A stretch of 64,000 nt of DNA from Siphonodentalium dalli (GCA_032622095.1 CP136062.1:201463959-201527958), one strand, 5' to 3'. Positions 38,085 to 51,300 are shown, numbered from the stretch's first letter. The notes: a model not told the origin generated them from the letters alone. Numbers and translations: made by a program.

Positions 38085-40252
38085 TGGTCTAATTTCATTT
38101 CCACTTTCATGACACATGCCCACAATCTAGCACCGCGTGTATTGTTATTATCTGCTTGGAGATGTTCGGTGAGACGATTGCTGGACGCCACCAAGATTGT
38201 TCTTATGATCACGATAAAGAAGTGTGGGTTCATTATGCCGTAGCAAAGATATATCCGCTAAATGTTAGGCTTTCAACCTTCGAAGCCCCAATACAAAAGT
38301 TGTCCGGGTACGTCAATGCATTCGATGATTATGTGAATTGATGAACCATATACTGAGAAGTGGCTGGCTGGTAAGACCACCAGGTATACATGTTGTTATA
38401 TATACCCATCAGGAAATACGTAGACACATGTAGAGTTCATTCTGAAAGCTAGTTTACGCATCGACCGAACACCTTTCTAGTTTATCTCGCAAGATAACGT
38501 CAAATCCCATATATAGCAGCTGAATTACATATCTGATCGCCATCAAGAATAAGGATAATAATTCCCAGCTTTCGAGGCAAAATCGAGAGCTGGATTCCGG
38601 CATGTATATTGTCTGAAACATTCTGACTCGTGGAACCCTTCTCCGAAGAAGACAATTTGTATAGAAGACTTTTTTTGGTGTGAGCGAGATATATTAATCC
38701 GACCAAGAGACGGAAGCTGGTCGGGATAATCCTGAATGTGGCAAATCCGAATCAGCTCAAGTACATTTGTTTTGAATATTGGAAGTCATAATATGACTAT
38801 CCGGCGCATCTATGGTTACGGACATTATCGGCGCTTACTGGAGAATGAATTTGAAATGCCACATTCCGATTATTCATTTTGTGTTTTGACCTCACAAGAT
38901 GCTACTAGCTGCATTATGCGACTGAAGACGTTTTCAATTGGAAACGATAGATCATTTATTCACCGTTTCCTCTATACATATATATATATAGTATGACGGC
39001 AGTAGCAAACATAATGTGACAAAATCGACGACATTTCCATTTCTGGCCACCAGTTTGGCCGCCATATTAGCTGTGAGTATCCATTTCCCAACTCAAATGA
39101 ATGCTTGGTATCAATGTTCCTTATCCACATATACTTGTCGGTAAAATTCGCGTAACGATAACGCCAATCGTAAGAAAGTAAAGGAATGTAGGCTTGTTTT
39201 CAACTTTCAGGCGCCATTTTGGCCGCCATATTCGATTTGGAAAACTATTTGTTGCATGTGATGTAAGGCAATTATTTCACTTTAGTATTTCCGACTCAAT
39301 TGTAAGCATGGGTGGATTTGTCATGACAATAACGCCCAATGATGTGAATGAGTGATTTTCGGTGTTTTTTCAAAATCTGTCCGCCATTGTGTGCGCCAGT
39401 TTGGATTTGGGGGACTTTTATTTGGATGTGATATAAGGAAAGTTCTTCGACTCAGTGTTTCCAACTCACAATAGTTAGTATGTGTGGAGTTGTCGTGACA
39501 ATAGCGCTCACTCGTTTTAAAATCAGCGATTTTCGGCGATTTTTAAATTTCTGATGGCCATTTTGGCCGCCTTCTTGGATTTGGGTGAATAATCCTCAAC
39601 TCTGACAGATATAAGTGGAATCCTAGCCCGGGTATCAAATACACATATATATGCCTGGGTGGAGTTATGATAGAAATAACACGCAATAATTTGAAACAGA
39701 CATTGCGTTATTAGCGTCGATTCGGCTTTGACCGGATTATACCGGCATTTGGAAAAAAAAACGTGATATCTGACAAAATTATCCAGCAAGGAATTCATAT
39801 TATGGTCTCGTTGTGTGCGTAAATGGCTCTTCTATACGATAAATGTATAAAATCACGCAAAGATTCCCATGTTTTCCCACAGCGACAAACGATACGTGGT
39901 GAAATATGTTAAAACAAAATAGCAGATTTTCACATTTCGGCTGCCATCTTGGCGGCCATATTGGATTTTGGTCTCGGATTTTTGGCCAATTTGTTAGGGG
40001 TTGTATATTGGGATAACGAATCGAGCAGAAGCCAGAAATCTTATATCGGCAATTAAAGAGACCTGGTGAATATCAAAATGGCCTTCATGATGGACGCCAT
40101 CCGTGATCTTGTCTGGAGTCTCTGCGGCCACTTTTTTTTTCTCGTTAACAACCGAAAAAAAAATTAGAGGGGACATTAACGAAGAAAATTAGTGGGTGAA
40201 GTTGAGTCCTGTTGGGGGGGGGGGGTGCAGAGGTCGACCAATATCTCCTGGA
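38085..40252 (-). repeat. Right arm of the 5.1-kb inverted repeat
   Basis: This is the complement of 35181-37255, ending CCAATATCTCCTGGATTAA. Single-base changes, small indels and G-tract expansion near 40216 separate the arms. The loop between arms is about 830 bp. Confidence 0.85.
38160..38341 (+). pseudogene. Frame matching the one in the left arm
   Basis: It is in frame with upstream codons reading CPQSSTACIVIICLE, then MFGETIAGRHQDC and a stop at 38339-38341. An in-frame TAA upstream (near 38093) breaks the extension. No family is recognised. Confidence 0.3.
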
Positions 40253-40469
40253 TTAACTGGCTCTATATGACACTCTGAGAACTCTGTTCGCCGTCATGAG
40301 CCATGTCTAGTCAAGGCAGAGTTCAGTCCCACAGACAGATACACATTGTAATGTTGAAAACCAGAATGTATTTCTGAGAGGCAGTCACTGAATAAGCCAA
40401 AGTAATCGCCTATACATGTATGGATACCAGTATACTATAAAGTTTAAACAAATATTTTAGTCATTAATT

Positions 40470-40603
40470 GTGAAGCGCCGAGAAAATGAGGATTAAATTT
40501 GGCCAAAGTTGTTTTAATTTGGGCAAAGTTTTTTTTCATTTGGCTAATAAAATTTTCATTTGGCTAAACTTTTGGCCACAAGATTATTCGGTCCAGCGCG
40601 AAC
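40470..40603 (-). mobile_element. Terminal fragment of the TTGGCCAA hAT-type MITE
   Basis: The complement matches 18446-18570 (CTTTGGCCAAATTTAATCC and CTCATTTTCT). The fragment ends where the hAT-like element at 40612 begins. Confidence 0.6.
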
Positions 40604-40611
40604 ACTGCAGT

Positions 40612-41752
40612 CAGGGATGTGGCTATGGGGGGTGTGGGGGGTGTCTCACCCCCATCTTTGGTCATAATTTTCAACAGTTAGAAATTTCATTTCACACCAA
40701 CAATGGGTTGAAAATGTTCTTGTCGTTTGATTTTCAAACAATTTATTGGGGGGAATTAATTGTTTTTGGACCAACATTGGCCTATTTTCCTATTTATTGT
40801 CAACATTTTGGACTGAAATGGTCATCAGTTGGAAATTTTCCAACCTTAGGGGGGTGACAGGTTGGAAATTTCCAACACTTGGAAAGCTTGTGTCCTGGTC
40901 CTCCCCCGTGGCTAGTCAAAACTGCTACTAAATTTAAGAAAACAATATGTCATACATTTGGTCAACATTGTCATTGGAATTGTCATCATTTGGAAATTTT
41001 CCAACCTAAGTGGGGGGGGGGGGGGGTGTCAGGTTTGAAATTTCCAACTCTAAGAAGACTTGAGGCTAGTCTAGATGCTAGGATTTTGCGATTTTCTTGT
41101 TCAGATTTCAAAATTTTCGAACACCGGGCCGACCATGCTGTCCCTCCCCCGTGACCAATACAAATCTGCTAATTAGTTTAACAAAACAATAGCTTAGTAC
41201 ATTCGGTCAAACTTGTGGACTGAAATGGTCATCAGTTGGAGAATTTTCCAACCTAAGAGGGAGTATGAGGTTTGAAATTTCCAACACTAGGGAAGCTTCA
41301 GTTGAGCCCAGTCTAGATGCTAGGATTTGCGATTTTCTTGTATAGTTTTCCAAATTTTCTCACACCGGGCTGAACAAACATGGACGGACACAATGTCCTG
41401 ATGTCTTACCCGTAGTCGTGTGCATTTGTCTGGAGTAGGCTACTAGATGTTAGGATTTATGCAATTATCAGGTTAAAGTATCTGAATTTTCTCATACCGG
41501 GCATATAGAACAACATAGTTTATGAATACATAGGATATTAGGCATGAGGACTGATGTGCAAGGAGGTGCAAATGGAATATGCAAAACTTGTGTTTGGTCT
41601 GTGATTCTGATTCAGGGGGGGGGCGGGGTGCAAATGGAATTATGCAAAAAAGTTGTGTTGGTGTGATTCCGACTCAAGGGGGGGGGGGGTGCAGTTGGAA
41701 TTTCCCGAGGTGGACACCCCCCCCCAACGGATACCATCTAGCCACATCCCTG
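40612..41752. mobile_element. hAT-like element with perfect 8-bp target duplication (1141 bp)
   Basis: Termini are CAGGGATGTGGCTA and TAGCCACATCCCTG. Flanks are identical ACTGCAGT (40604-40611 and 41753-41760). The interior has repeated TTGGAAATTTTCCAACC blocks and G-tracts but no transposase frame. Confidence 0.82.
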
Positions 41753-42110
41753 ACTGCAGTATAGCCACAGGGAGTCATAAGGACCCTTTAATTGTCTACC
41801 GAACATGTGCGGATTACGGGAGAAATTCATGTATCTGATGAATTATAGCCTATACACAATTACAAGACGTCATATTGCAAATGGTTGTGTATATGCCAAA
41901 AGCTGAGTGGATCCTCATAGCCATGATAAGGCTATACGCTTACCCACACAGCGAGACATACCCACAACCATGCTATAGACTAACAGTCTAGTATTTGCAA
42001 CGTTTATAAAAAAAACGATAAAGCGAATTTGACCATAGATTAAATTTGAGGCCTGGATATACTATATTCGCCAATGTGTATGTGTATGCGCTCATTTATA
42101 ATACGCATTG
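41753..42110 (+). other. Intergenic, nothing supported
   Basis: I see no gene, repeat with boundaries or RNA structure in this stretch. Confidence 0.4.
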
Positions 42111-42340
42111 TCACCGAGTCGCGGCCATATTGCACTCATCCAGCTTCGCTCCGTTTTTTTTAGTGATACAGGTCAAAGTTCCGGAGTAGCATTCCATATT
42201 GAGCTTTTGAATATTAAAATACATACATGGAATAGTGTATGGAATGCTAATCCAGAACTTTGACATGTAGCACTAAACACGGAAACGGGGCTGGATGGAA
42301 CCAATATGGCCGCGACTACATGTGTAGCTCAGTGACTGGG
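42111..42340. mobile_element. Foldback element, copy 1 of the GTCGCGGCCATATTG family
   Basis: GTCGCGGCCATATTG at the left mirrors CAATATGGCCGCGAC at the right. TCAAAGTTCCGGAGTAGCAT pairs with ATGCTAATCCAGAACTTTGA. Related copies are at 55479-55645 and 56061-56308. Confidence 0.75.
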
Positions 42341-42734
42341 CGTACTTTATACCATGCATGTGCTGTCTGATATAAAGAACGCATTTATAATTAAGTGGCA
42401 TCTAATTGTCAAAACCTAGTACAACTGTATCCATAGAGCTTTAAAAAAAAGAAAGTCGATCAAATTTTATGTTTGAGAGAATAGAGAGATGGCATCAAAT
42501 AACTAAATATAAAACCCGAGCTCAAGGAATAGTTTCGGTCTGAATGGTTCTGTTCGATCTCATTGTTTTTGGCGGCAGATTACATACACATGATCATTCT
42601 TGACTCATGACCTCTGGGGCCAAGCTGACGGAATCTGACGAAGTTTGCCGACTGGCACATAATTACGGCGTCAACTCGATGGGATGGTTAATGAAGATCA
42701 AACTTTTAATGTTCCAACAACAATATATACAAGA

Positions 42735-43110
42735 AAACCAATGTCAGAAATGGTAACGCGCTCAAGATCATATATTATATACACATGATTGTAATTATAG
42801 AATATAACATATATTGGTTTCGCGAATGACCAACTCAGAATTCCGTTCAAATAACAATAACAACCAGCACCTAATTAACGAACCGGCGGCCGACTCAGCC
42901 GTCTCCGACCACAACCCCAGTGGTCTGGAGAAAGAAAAAAGTCTATAAAAGTTGAAATATAAGGACTATTACCGGACTCGGCCTCCTGCTCGCAGTTCGA
43001 CTTTTAATCATCCCAAAATTTCCCATTCTATAAATAAAACACCCATGTTAATGTCAGCGCCCACAGCTATCTAGAATCTCTAGGACAGTATACACGCGGC
43101 GCGCGTAATA
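42735..43110 (+). repeat. Sequence shared with 63545-63730
   Basis: GTCAGAAATGGTAACGC, CTCAAGATCATATAT, CGCAGTTCGACTTTTAATC and CCCATTCTATAAATAAAAC occur in the same order at both sites. An extra ~200 bp is present here. It lies upstream of the first oxidase gene. Confidence 0.65.
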
Positions 43111-43699
43111 ACAAGCGGATTAGGACGTATATATAGCTTTAATGTTTGATGCACCACAAAGCTATATATTCATTGCGCAATGTCAAGTTCCGCTGTCGTC
43201 TGGTAATATCTCAGAGCGAAGCGAAGTGAATAGCGTCTCTTAGTGTGAACCACAATTGATTCTCTGTCCCAGATATAGACACTATAATATAGCTCTAAGT
43301 TGGCAAACACACGCACTCAACACTCAGCGGCATCCAGTTAACAAGAATGAATGTCGTAAGTATGACACTTCTTGCTGATATGCGCGGCTCGTAATCATAC
43401 CTGTGTGTGCACACCGATTTGTGTGTAAACTGCTCCGCTTGGTAAGTACATGTAAGTATAATTCGTCGTCGTATTTAGTTCACGTGTCTATTCAACTGAT
43501 AGCGTATACTGTATACTGTACTCTGAATTACCAGGATGTGAAGGTTGAAGATTGTCATCGGAGAAACGCTCTCCCAGCGTCACGTCGTCTGCCGGCTAAT
43601 TCTGAACAGTAAACGTTGGCTGATCTTATATCAAATTAATCATAACCCACCAGGCTGATTTCAAAAGGCGAGATCTGAATAGTATTGGTCCCCTCAGCT

Positions 43700-44585
43700 G
43701 ATAACACATATAACACACCGTGGTACTACCATGATATTTATCATGGTACCATGGAACTCTGCTAGGGTACTCTAATATGTTACTGTTGGTACTACCATGG
43801 TATTACCATGGTACTACGGTAATACCGTGTTAAATTTATAGTTACCATGTTACTACCATGGAACAGTACTAGGGTACTCTTGTTACATTTGGTAATAGTA
43901 TGGTATTGATATTTGCCATGTACTACCATGGTGCCATGGAACTGTACTAGGGTACTCTACAATGTTAAAGTTGTAAAGTGTCTTTTTTCACAGTAGACTA
44001 TATCATTCTACTATATATGCTGCAGTTGATGTTTGATACTACCAAGATAATACCAATGCATAGTGACTTGTCTTATGTCGCAGCAGCACCATGGTTGCAT
44101 TGTATTGTGCTATGGCAGTCTACCATAAACAATAACATGGTATACCGTAGTACCAATATGGTGATATTGCGATACCATCTTTAATTTACAATATTCGTAA
44201 TTATAATACTACGGTATAACGTATATAGGTAACATAACAACATGCTAATAAAATTAGATCACTTTTGTCAGAAAAGTTGAAAACATCCCTTATAAAAAAA
44301 ACTACCATACATATGGTACAGCATGGTAATACCTCACCCCATACACACTCACATGATGTGTTATTAGCTGCCACTTAATACTATTACTAGTGAATGTCGA
44401 ACTCAGTTATTCACAAAATCCATCTCTGACTGGAACCATTCAACCCATATTCAACTACCACGGTCGTACCATTGTACTTTACCATGATAGTACCAGGAAA
44501 ATTGACAATGCTAGTGCCATTGTATTTTACCATGCTAGCACCAGGGTACATTACCATGGTAGTACCAGGGTACTTTACCACGGTA
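43700..44585 (+). repeat. ACCATGGT-type repeat arrays 3 and 4
   Basis: There are many copies of TACCATGGTA, TACTACCATGG and CTAGGGTAC. A second array starts at 44288 with CCCTTATAAAAAAA, the same terminus as array 1. Short frames here are repeat by-products. Confidence 0.8.
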
Positions 44586-44924
44586 CCAATACGAGCGATA
44601 ACTCTATTTTTCAGTACATGTAGCACATTACACATCTGAACTGTTTTCTCTCTCTTTTTGTAAAGAAAAGAAAATTATATTTTGTCAGTTATTCAGTGCA
44701 AAACCATTGAAACGGGTGTCTTAATTAAAATATAACAGAATGCGACAATCATATCGTTATAACTAAGTCGGCTAAGTCAAAAAGAGTTTAACGCCTTATA
44801 GCTTAGGTAATCACACATGTCATTATTTACTTTCAATCTGTTTTTCTCAAATTGTAAGCGTACCCTGGTAATACCCTTTCTGGTTCATATGGTCATAAAT
44901 TGAACGGCGAGAAACTAACTTTTC

Positions 44925-45010
44925 CCGATAATTATTTGCTTCAAATCGTCCTCATTAAACTAAAACCGAGAATTATTTGCTTCAAATCGTCCTCGTTAAA
45001 CTATAAACAA
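44925..45010 (+). repeat. Two tandem ~41-bp units
   Basis: ATTATTTGCTTCAAATCGTC and CTCATTAAACTA are repeated twice, about 190 bp upstream of the oxidase start codon. Confidence 0.7.
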
Positions 45011-45177
45011 TATCAGCAGTGCGCATGACCAACCAAACGAGACACATAGTCCACAAGTTACGTTCGTCGATACCAATGATCCGATTGCTGATATAATATA
45101 TTATTGTGTTTGTTGCAGGATGAGTATATATGTATATATAATTTCTAACAAAATATAAAAGACAGACACAAGATAAA

Positions 45178-45371
45178 ATGGTGAAGATCTGCGTCCTTGG
45201 TGCTGGAGCTGTCGGTCTGTCAACGGCAGTAAATATTCAAAATGATGTTCAGAACGCTCACGTGACCATTATTGCGGACCGGTTCGACATAGATACAACC
45301 AGTGACGGCGCAGCTGGTATCTTCCGACCAACTCTACAACATACACCCGGAACATCAAAAGAAAGATTCAC
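45178..45371 (+). CDS. DDO: DDO exon 1 (start codon)
   Basis: The exon is 194 bp and reads MVKICVLGAGAVGLSTAV through GIFRPTLQHTPGTSKERF, with donor TTCAC|GTGATT. The FAD dinucleotide motif is only seven residues from the start, as expected. Confidence 0.92.
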
Positions 45372-48300
45372 GTGATTAAACATATATTATTCTGGCTGAT
45401 TTACACTAACTGGAAAGATATAATTTCGAGCGACTCTAAAGGAACTTAAGGTGCTAGTACAGAATCTAGGCCACGTCACTATATAATGTTGGGTACAAGT
45501 ATGTTGCTATCCCAGTAGAGGTGAAGTCGAATAACATATTTCCAGAAATGACAATGTCCTATGCTGGACAATTTCTCGAAATTTAGTTAACACAACATGG
45601 TACCATCTGCATGCATACCACGCATTATGCTAAATATATGTACACAATGGCTGTCAATGTGGCGGCCAATTACCCCAGAAGTATATAATCATTTAGTAGG
45701 ACCCTGTTGTTTATTATTATTTTCTCATGTTCTTTGGAGAAATATTAATAATTGGATACAAATGTATGCTATTTATTATTTTGCTAATTGTGGTGCATGT
45801 AGGCGATGTGACTATAATTGGAAAATCGCGCTGGATGAGTTTTGTGTTGGGATTATTTGCTATTATAATAATAACTGAAGCTCTTCCTCATTACAGACAA
45901 TGGATAACTGATGGGTTCCAACATTATTCGAAACTGGCACTTTCGTCACAATCTTCGACTTCTGGGTGCTACGTCCTTCATGGATATGTATTCGCAAATG
46001 AGCCGTTTGTAAGTTAATATTAATATTATGTATGATGTTGTTGAGCGAAAGATTCACAATATATACTGTATATAACACATATATAACAGTTTGGCACCTT
46101 CCCCAATTGAAATTTCCCCGTATTTAACTGAATAGATATTAGCAGGATAATAGCAAGTTTCTGGCGTCACCATTGTCATATGATATGTAAATCATTTGAA
46201 TTGTCTATATATAGTTGGCGGGACAACTCTCGAGTGTTTATTTGGGATTAATCCTTTCTATACTAAATGGATTCTCCCACTCAATTGCAAAAGTGTTCAA
46301 TGAAATAGCCTATTATTAACCTGGAGGGGGTTTCGGGAAAAAGTAAGCAGACGACAGATAATACAATATCAGAAGGAGTCCTATCTATTCGAGGGAAATG
46401 TTCAGATATTAAGTTCAACAAACGACATATCGTTTATCAATAGTATTTAGTATAGAAACCGTTAATACAGCTAGTATGAATGACGTAAACATTTACCTAT
46501 TTAGCTAGTTCAGTATAACTGGTTGGTTGGATTGACCGGAAATATTAGCTGATTGTTATAATCCGCCATGCAGGCTAACCTGTCTGCGTATAGTCACCCA
46601 TTAGTTTGAAACACTGTAATAATCACCGATGTATTTGCGATATATATTTACATAGCCCGTATGTGGTTCACTAAATCCTGTTTGGTGATTGGTCAACTGC
46701 CAATTGGGTCACCCGGTTTACATCCAAATAATGCGAAGAGTGTATCACGAACAGGAAGTTACAAACTGTTGACCTAATCTGAACTAATCACTAAGAACGG
46801 TCAGCAGAATAATTGGACGTGCTTTTAAATGTTAAGTCGAATTGCATCTGATGCCAGTCATTTATATCGATCACGTTACCATAGCTAAGAGTTTGGAAAT
46901 CTTATATTGGGCTGACTTAATGTGCTGCGTGAGCTAGTCTAAAATTGTCAGCAGATTTCGTGAAAAATGGCAATATACATTATCAAAAAACTATATAAAT
47001 AAAAAAAAAATTAATGTAGTGGGTATGTGTTATTGTGGGATAGGTCGCTGTGGGTACATTTATTGTAAACCGCGAAGAGCGGTTTACCGCGGTTTACACA
47101 ATGTGCTCCAACGGCCACAGCGCTGTATCCCCCAATAACACTCACACCCACTACATTCATTAACGACCACAGCACTGTATCCCCCAATAACACTCACACC
47201 CACTACATTCATTAACGACCACAGCGCTGTATCCCCCAATAACACTCACACCCACTACATTCATTAACGACCACAGCGCTGTATTCCCCAATAACACTCA
47301 CACCCACTACATTCATCAACGACCACAGCGCTGTATCCCCCAATAACACTCACACCCACTACATTCATTAACGACCACAGCGCTGTATCCCCCAATAACA
47401 CTCACACCCACTACATTCATTAACGACCACATCGCTGTATCCCCCAATAACACTCACACCCACTACATTCATTAACGACCACAGAGCTGTATCCCCCAAT
47501 AACACTCACACCCACTACATTCATTAACGACCACAGCGAATTATCGCCCAATAACACTCACACCCACTACATTCATTAACGACCACAGCGCTGTATCCCC
47601 CAATAACACTCACACCCACTACATTCATTAACGGCCACGGCGCCGTATCCCCCAATAACACTCACAACCACTACATTCATTAACGACCACAGCGCTGTAT
47701 CCCACAATAACACTCACACCCACTACATTCATTAACGACCACAGCGCTATATCCCACAATAACACTCACACCCACTACATTCATGTCACAAGTTAGGCTG
47801 ATATTATATTACATCAAGATTATAAATGTGACCATATAACCAGTAAACAGCAGAGCCCAGCGGAGGGTCATTGGTGCGCACATGTTCATATGCCTCGATG
47901 GGCACGAGGGTGTGCTCGTACGTGGCCATCGGACGGGCGCTGGTGTTTTCGGGTCTGTGTTAATGGTCGCGTGAAACTTTTGTATATATGTTCTTTATGT
48001 GTGTCTAAATGTCATATATGATTTTTTGGACAAATAGATATGACATTGTGTCTATATGTCATGTCATTTCTTAATTAGTTTCGATTTCACTTGGCCTCAT
48101 CACGTGTGCATGTCTTACATATCTGATTAAAACAGATCACTTATACTTGTATTCTATATCTACAGAATCCAATTCTCAAAGATGTCATATTCAGCTTTCA
48201 CGAGCTAACGAAAGCGCAGTTGGAAAAACTGAAAGTCCCCTACAAGTGAGTATGCATGTCGACGTGGGCCCGGGAGGGCAAGGGTATAGTCACACAGTTT

Positions 48301-51300
48301 TGCAGAGATATATTGTGGGGCTGCATGGTGAGAGTGAGAATTAAGGGGATCAACCATGCTGAATTTTTTCTCAAACTTTTGTGACCAATTACAGTTCGTC
48401 AGTTTGAATATCATTGCATTTCGAAATCGATGAACACCACGTCCATAATATCACAGAAAGACAACATGACATATAATCATAAATTCAACTGAGGAATTCG
48501 AGCTCAAGCAAAAAGGTTGCTTTTGTAGTGTCGATAAACAGTCGTACAGTTAGAACAAAATGTAGTACATTGTCTGTTATGTAGGCTGTGTAATTATGCA
48601 ATATCTGATTTGGACGTCTTTTACTTTCTTGTATTGTTATTTTGACCCGACCCGATAACACACGTTGACTCCATTTCTTCATTATTCCCAACAGGTATGG
48701 ATATCTACTGGTGACTTGTTTAGTGGAATGTCGAAAGTATCTTCCTTGGCTTATGGAAAGGTGAGTAGCATTTCTGTTGTCATCACACAAAGATCCAAAC
48801 ATCGTTATTGTGGCAAATTGTTAATGCCGTAACAGTCAGAACAGCATGCAGAGTTAGAGAAGGAAACATTTCCCAGGCCTTATATACTCACAATATATAC
48901 GGCATCGATAGTCAGAGTTACAGAAGGAAACATTTCCCAGGCCTTATATACTCACAATATATACTCACAATATATACTCACAATATGTACGGCATCGATA
49001 GTCTAGTTATTTTAAGTTAGCATTGACTGTTCACACGGTCCACAAATACGACGCATTAAATTGTTTTGTTACCCAATAGTAGAGTTTTACTTCGTAAATC
49101 ATTGGGATTTAGAATTAACTGGTTACCCCCAAATTCGCGTTTGTAACGCCACAACGAACTGTTGCGCGCCCTGAATTAACTGTTGCCCGGTTTGCAATCA
49201 CGGTCAGCTTTCGTGAACTGTTGCCCGACCCGAGCGAACCGTTGACTGGCTCCGAGCGAACTGTTGACTGGCCCGAACGAACTGTTACATGGTTTGCAAT
49301 TTCCGTGACGTTTCGGCTATTTCCGGAAATAGAGACTACATGTGCTTTTTGCATTCAGATACATGGCGGTATATTCCAGTTAGTTCTCATAATTCGAAAT
49401 AACACTATTAAAGAGTGTGATTAATTAGCAATGACCTGATTATATACAAGTAAATGTATTGGGTAAAAAAGCAATTATTTCATGTGTCTTTTGGGAACAT
49501 GCAAAATTGTTGTCCCTCGGTATCAGGAATGACTATCGAACTGTTGCCCTCGGCCTACGTCCCTAGACCCATCATTGTTGAAATCTAATCATACGATCGG
49601 GAATCTATATAGGTATCATATTGGTACAATGTCAGGTCGTTTCAAGTTTTACCAGGGACACTGTGTAGACTATACTTTTATATAGCTCCTAATCCTCCTA
49701 TCTATATATAAACGATACAATGTATTTGATCTGACCCGGGTTAAGTGTGAATAATATACCTTAATGCAAATACACGCAAAAAATATTCCACGTCTGTGCT
49801 GTATACATGTAGTATCATCCGTGTCTCAGCTGAGAAAGAATTAGACCCGCGACCACGATTTTTCACCAAAAAAAAAAAAAATAGCTAAATTGACTACACC
49901 GGGTGAATGCACGAGAAAGCAAAACAAATAATTTGAAAGAATTTTTTCTCTCTCAGAAGTCGTGTAGTTTTTCATAGATAGCCAACAATTCTTTTATTAA
50001 CCTAAAATAAAAACAAATATTCTCGGGACTTATACGGGGACTATGTGGTTGTGTTACAATTTTAAAGAAGGTCTATCTCTTCATGGCCACACTTACAACA
50101 ACATCATTTTTATAAATCCCAATTTCAAGATTACAGATAGCTATTTTGTGAATAAAATACTGACAAAACTGAAGATATGGTATATTAGTTGTCTATAAAG
50201 TCATGCTAAAGTGGTTGGTTTCGATCGTAATTCGCAGTAAATATCTCAGCTGATCTGCAATTCGCCGTAATTGAGGGTGCTAACAAGATAGAGTTCTCCT
50301 TCTTGGTACGCTCCGAACAATTTCGCGCGGATTTCCATTCTAAAAATAACCCCTAAAACTCTCCCACGAATGTCCTAGAAGCCTTTCCGGACAGGAACCG
50401 GTGTCCTCGATTCATATGTGTTACAATAATGCCCTAATTAATCGACCCCTTAACCACAGCAGAATTATGGGTAACTTTTCACGATTTATGCCATATTTCC
50501 GACTAAATCGTGAAAAGTTACCCATAATTCTGCTGTGATTATGGAGTCGATTAATTAGGGCATTACTGTATGTTATACCCTGGAACCTATATAAAACTTG
50601 CTGTGATGAGACAGACCATCTTTAACTTGTGTTCTGGAATGTATATATCATAACTAGATACCAATAACTGTTTCTTATATATAGATTCAAACAAGATGGC
50701 GGTGTTGTAACAACTAAGAAGATTTCGGACATAGCAGATGTAAGTATATGCATGTCGTATCAGAGATACCAGTAAAATCACAAGTGCCAAAGCGATAACT
50801 GTTCTTTCGCTTAGTTCCACTACGAACTATTCAGATAATAAGTTCAACAAATGACAATAATGTCGTATATTGAACATATTATCTGCCGGTTGTTAAACTT
50901 ATTGTCTTATGCCTGTACAATTCCCAGCATCATATTTGAATATAAAGGAAGCCTTCTGCACTTGTATTATATATTCGTGTCTGTGATCGTCTACTTATAT
51001 TCCGAACGGAATATGTCAGTGATGACCACAATCAGATGTTTAACACATTCCTTACTAAATACTCATTGACAATTTAAGTATAGTTCCATAGCCGCTTGTT
51101 GAATTTATCTCAGCATTTCCCACCCAGGAGAATGAATCATTCTGCACTCGTAGATCATCGTTTCGCCTATACATATATGTCGTCTGCTAATAATTCCTGA
51201 ACATCCCTCCAGATGAATAAAATGCCAATGTACACTTTTAACTGAATACGGGAAAATGCCATGGTATACAGCCATGCACGTGAAAGTAACACTTACTAGC

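Noticed and set aside
40486-40857. 123-codon frame
   Set aside because: It crosses the boundary between two transposons (40603/40612), so it is a chance fusion of element sequences.
43140-45177. A defined promoter or extra coding exon upstream of the DDO start
   Set aside because: TATAAA-like words and a 3' splice-like site at 45119 exist, but AT-rich repeats make such words common, and no upstream coding frame joins exon 1.
47011-47784. Regular direct repeats suggestive of a CRISPR array
   Set aside because: All 52 bases repeat, so there are no unique spacers, and the sequence is in an animal intron. It is a minisatellite.
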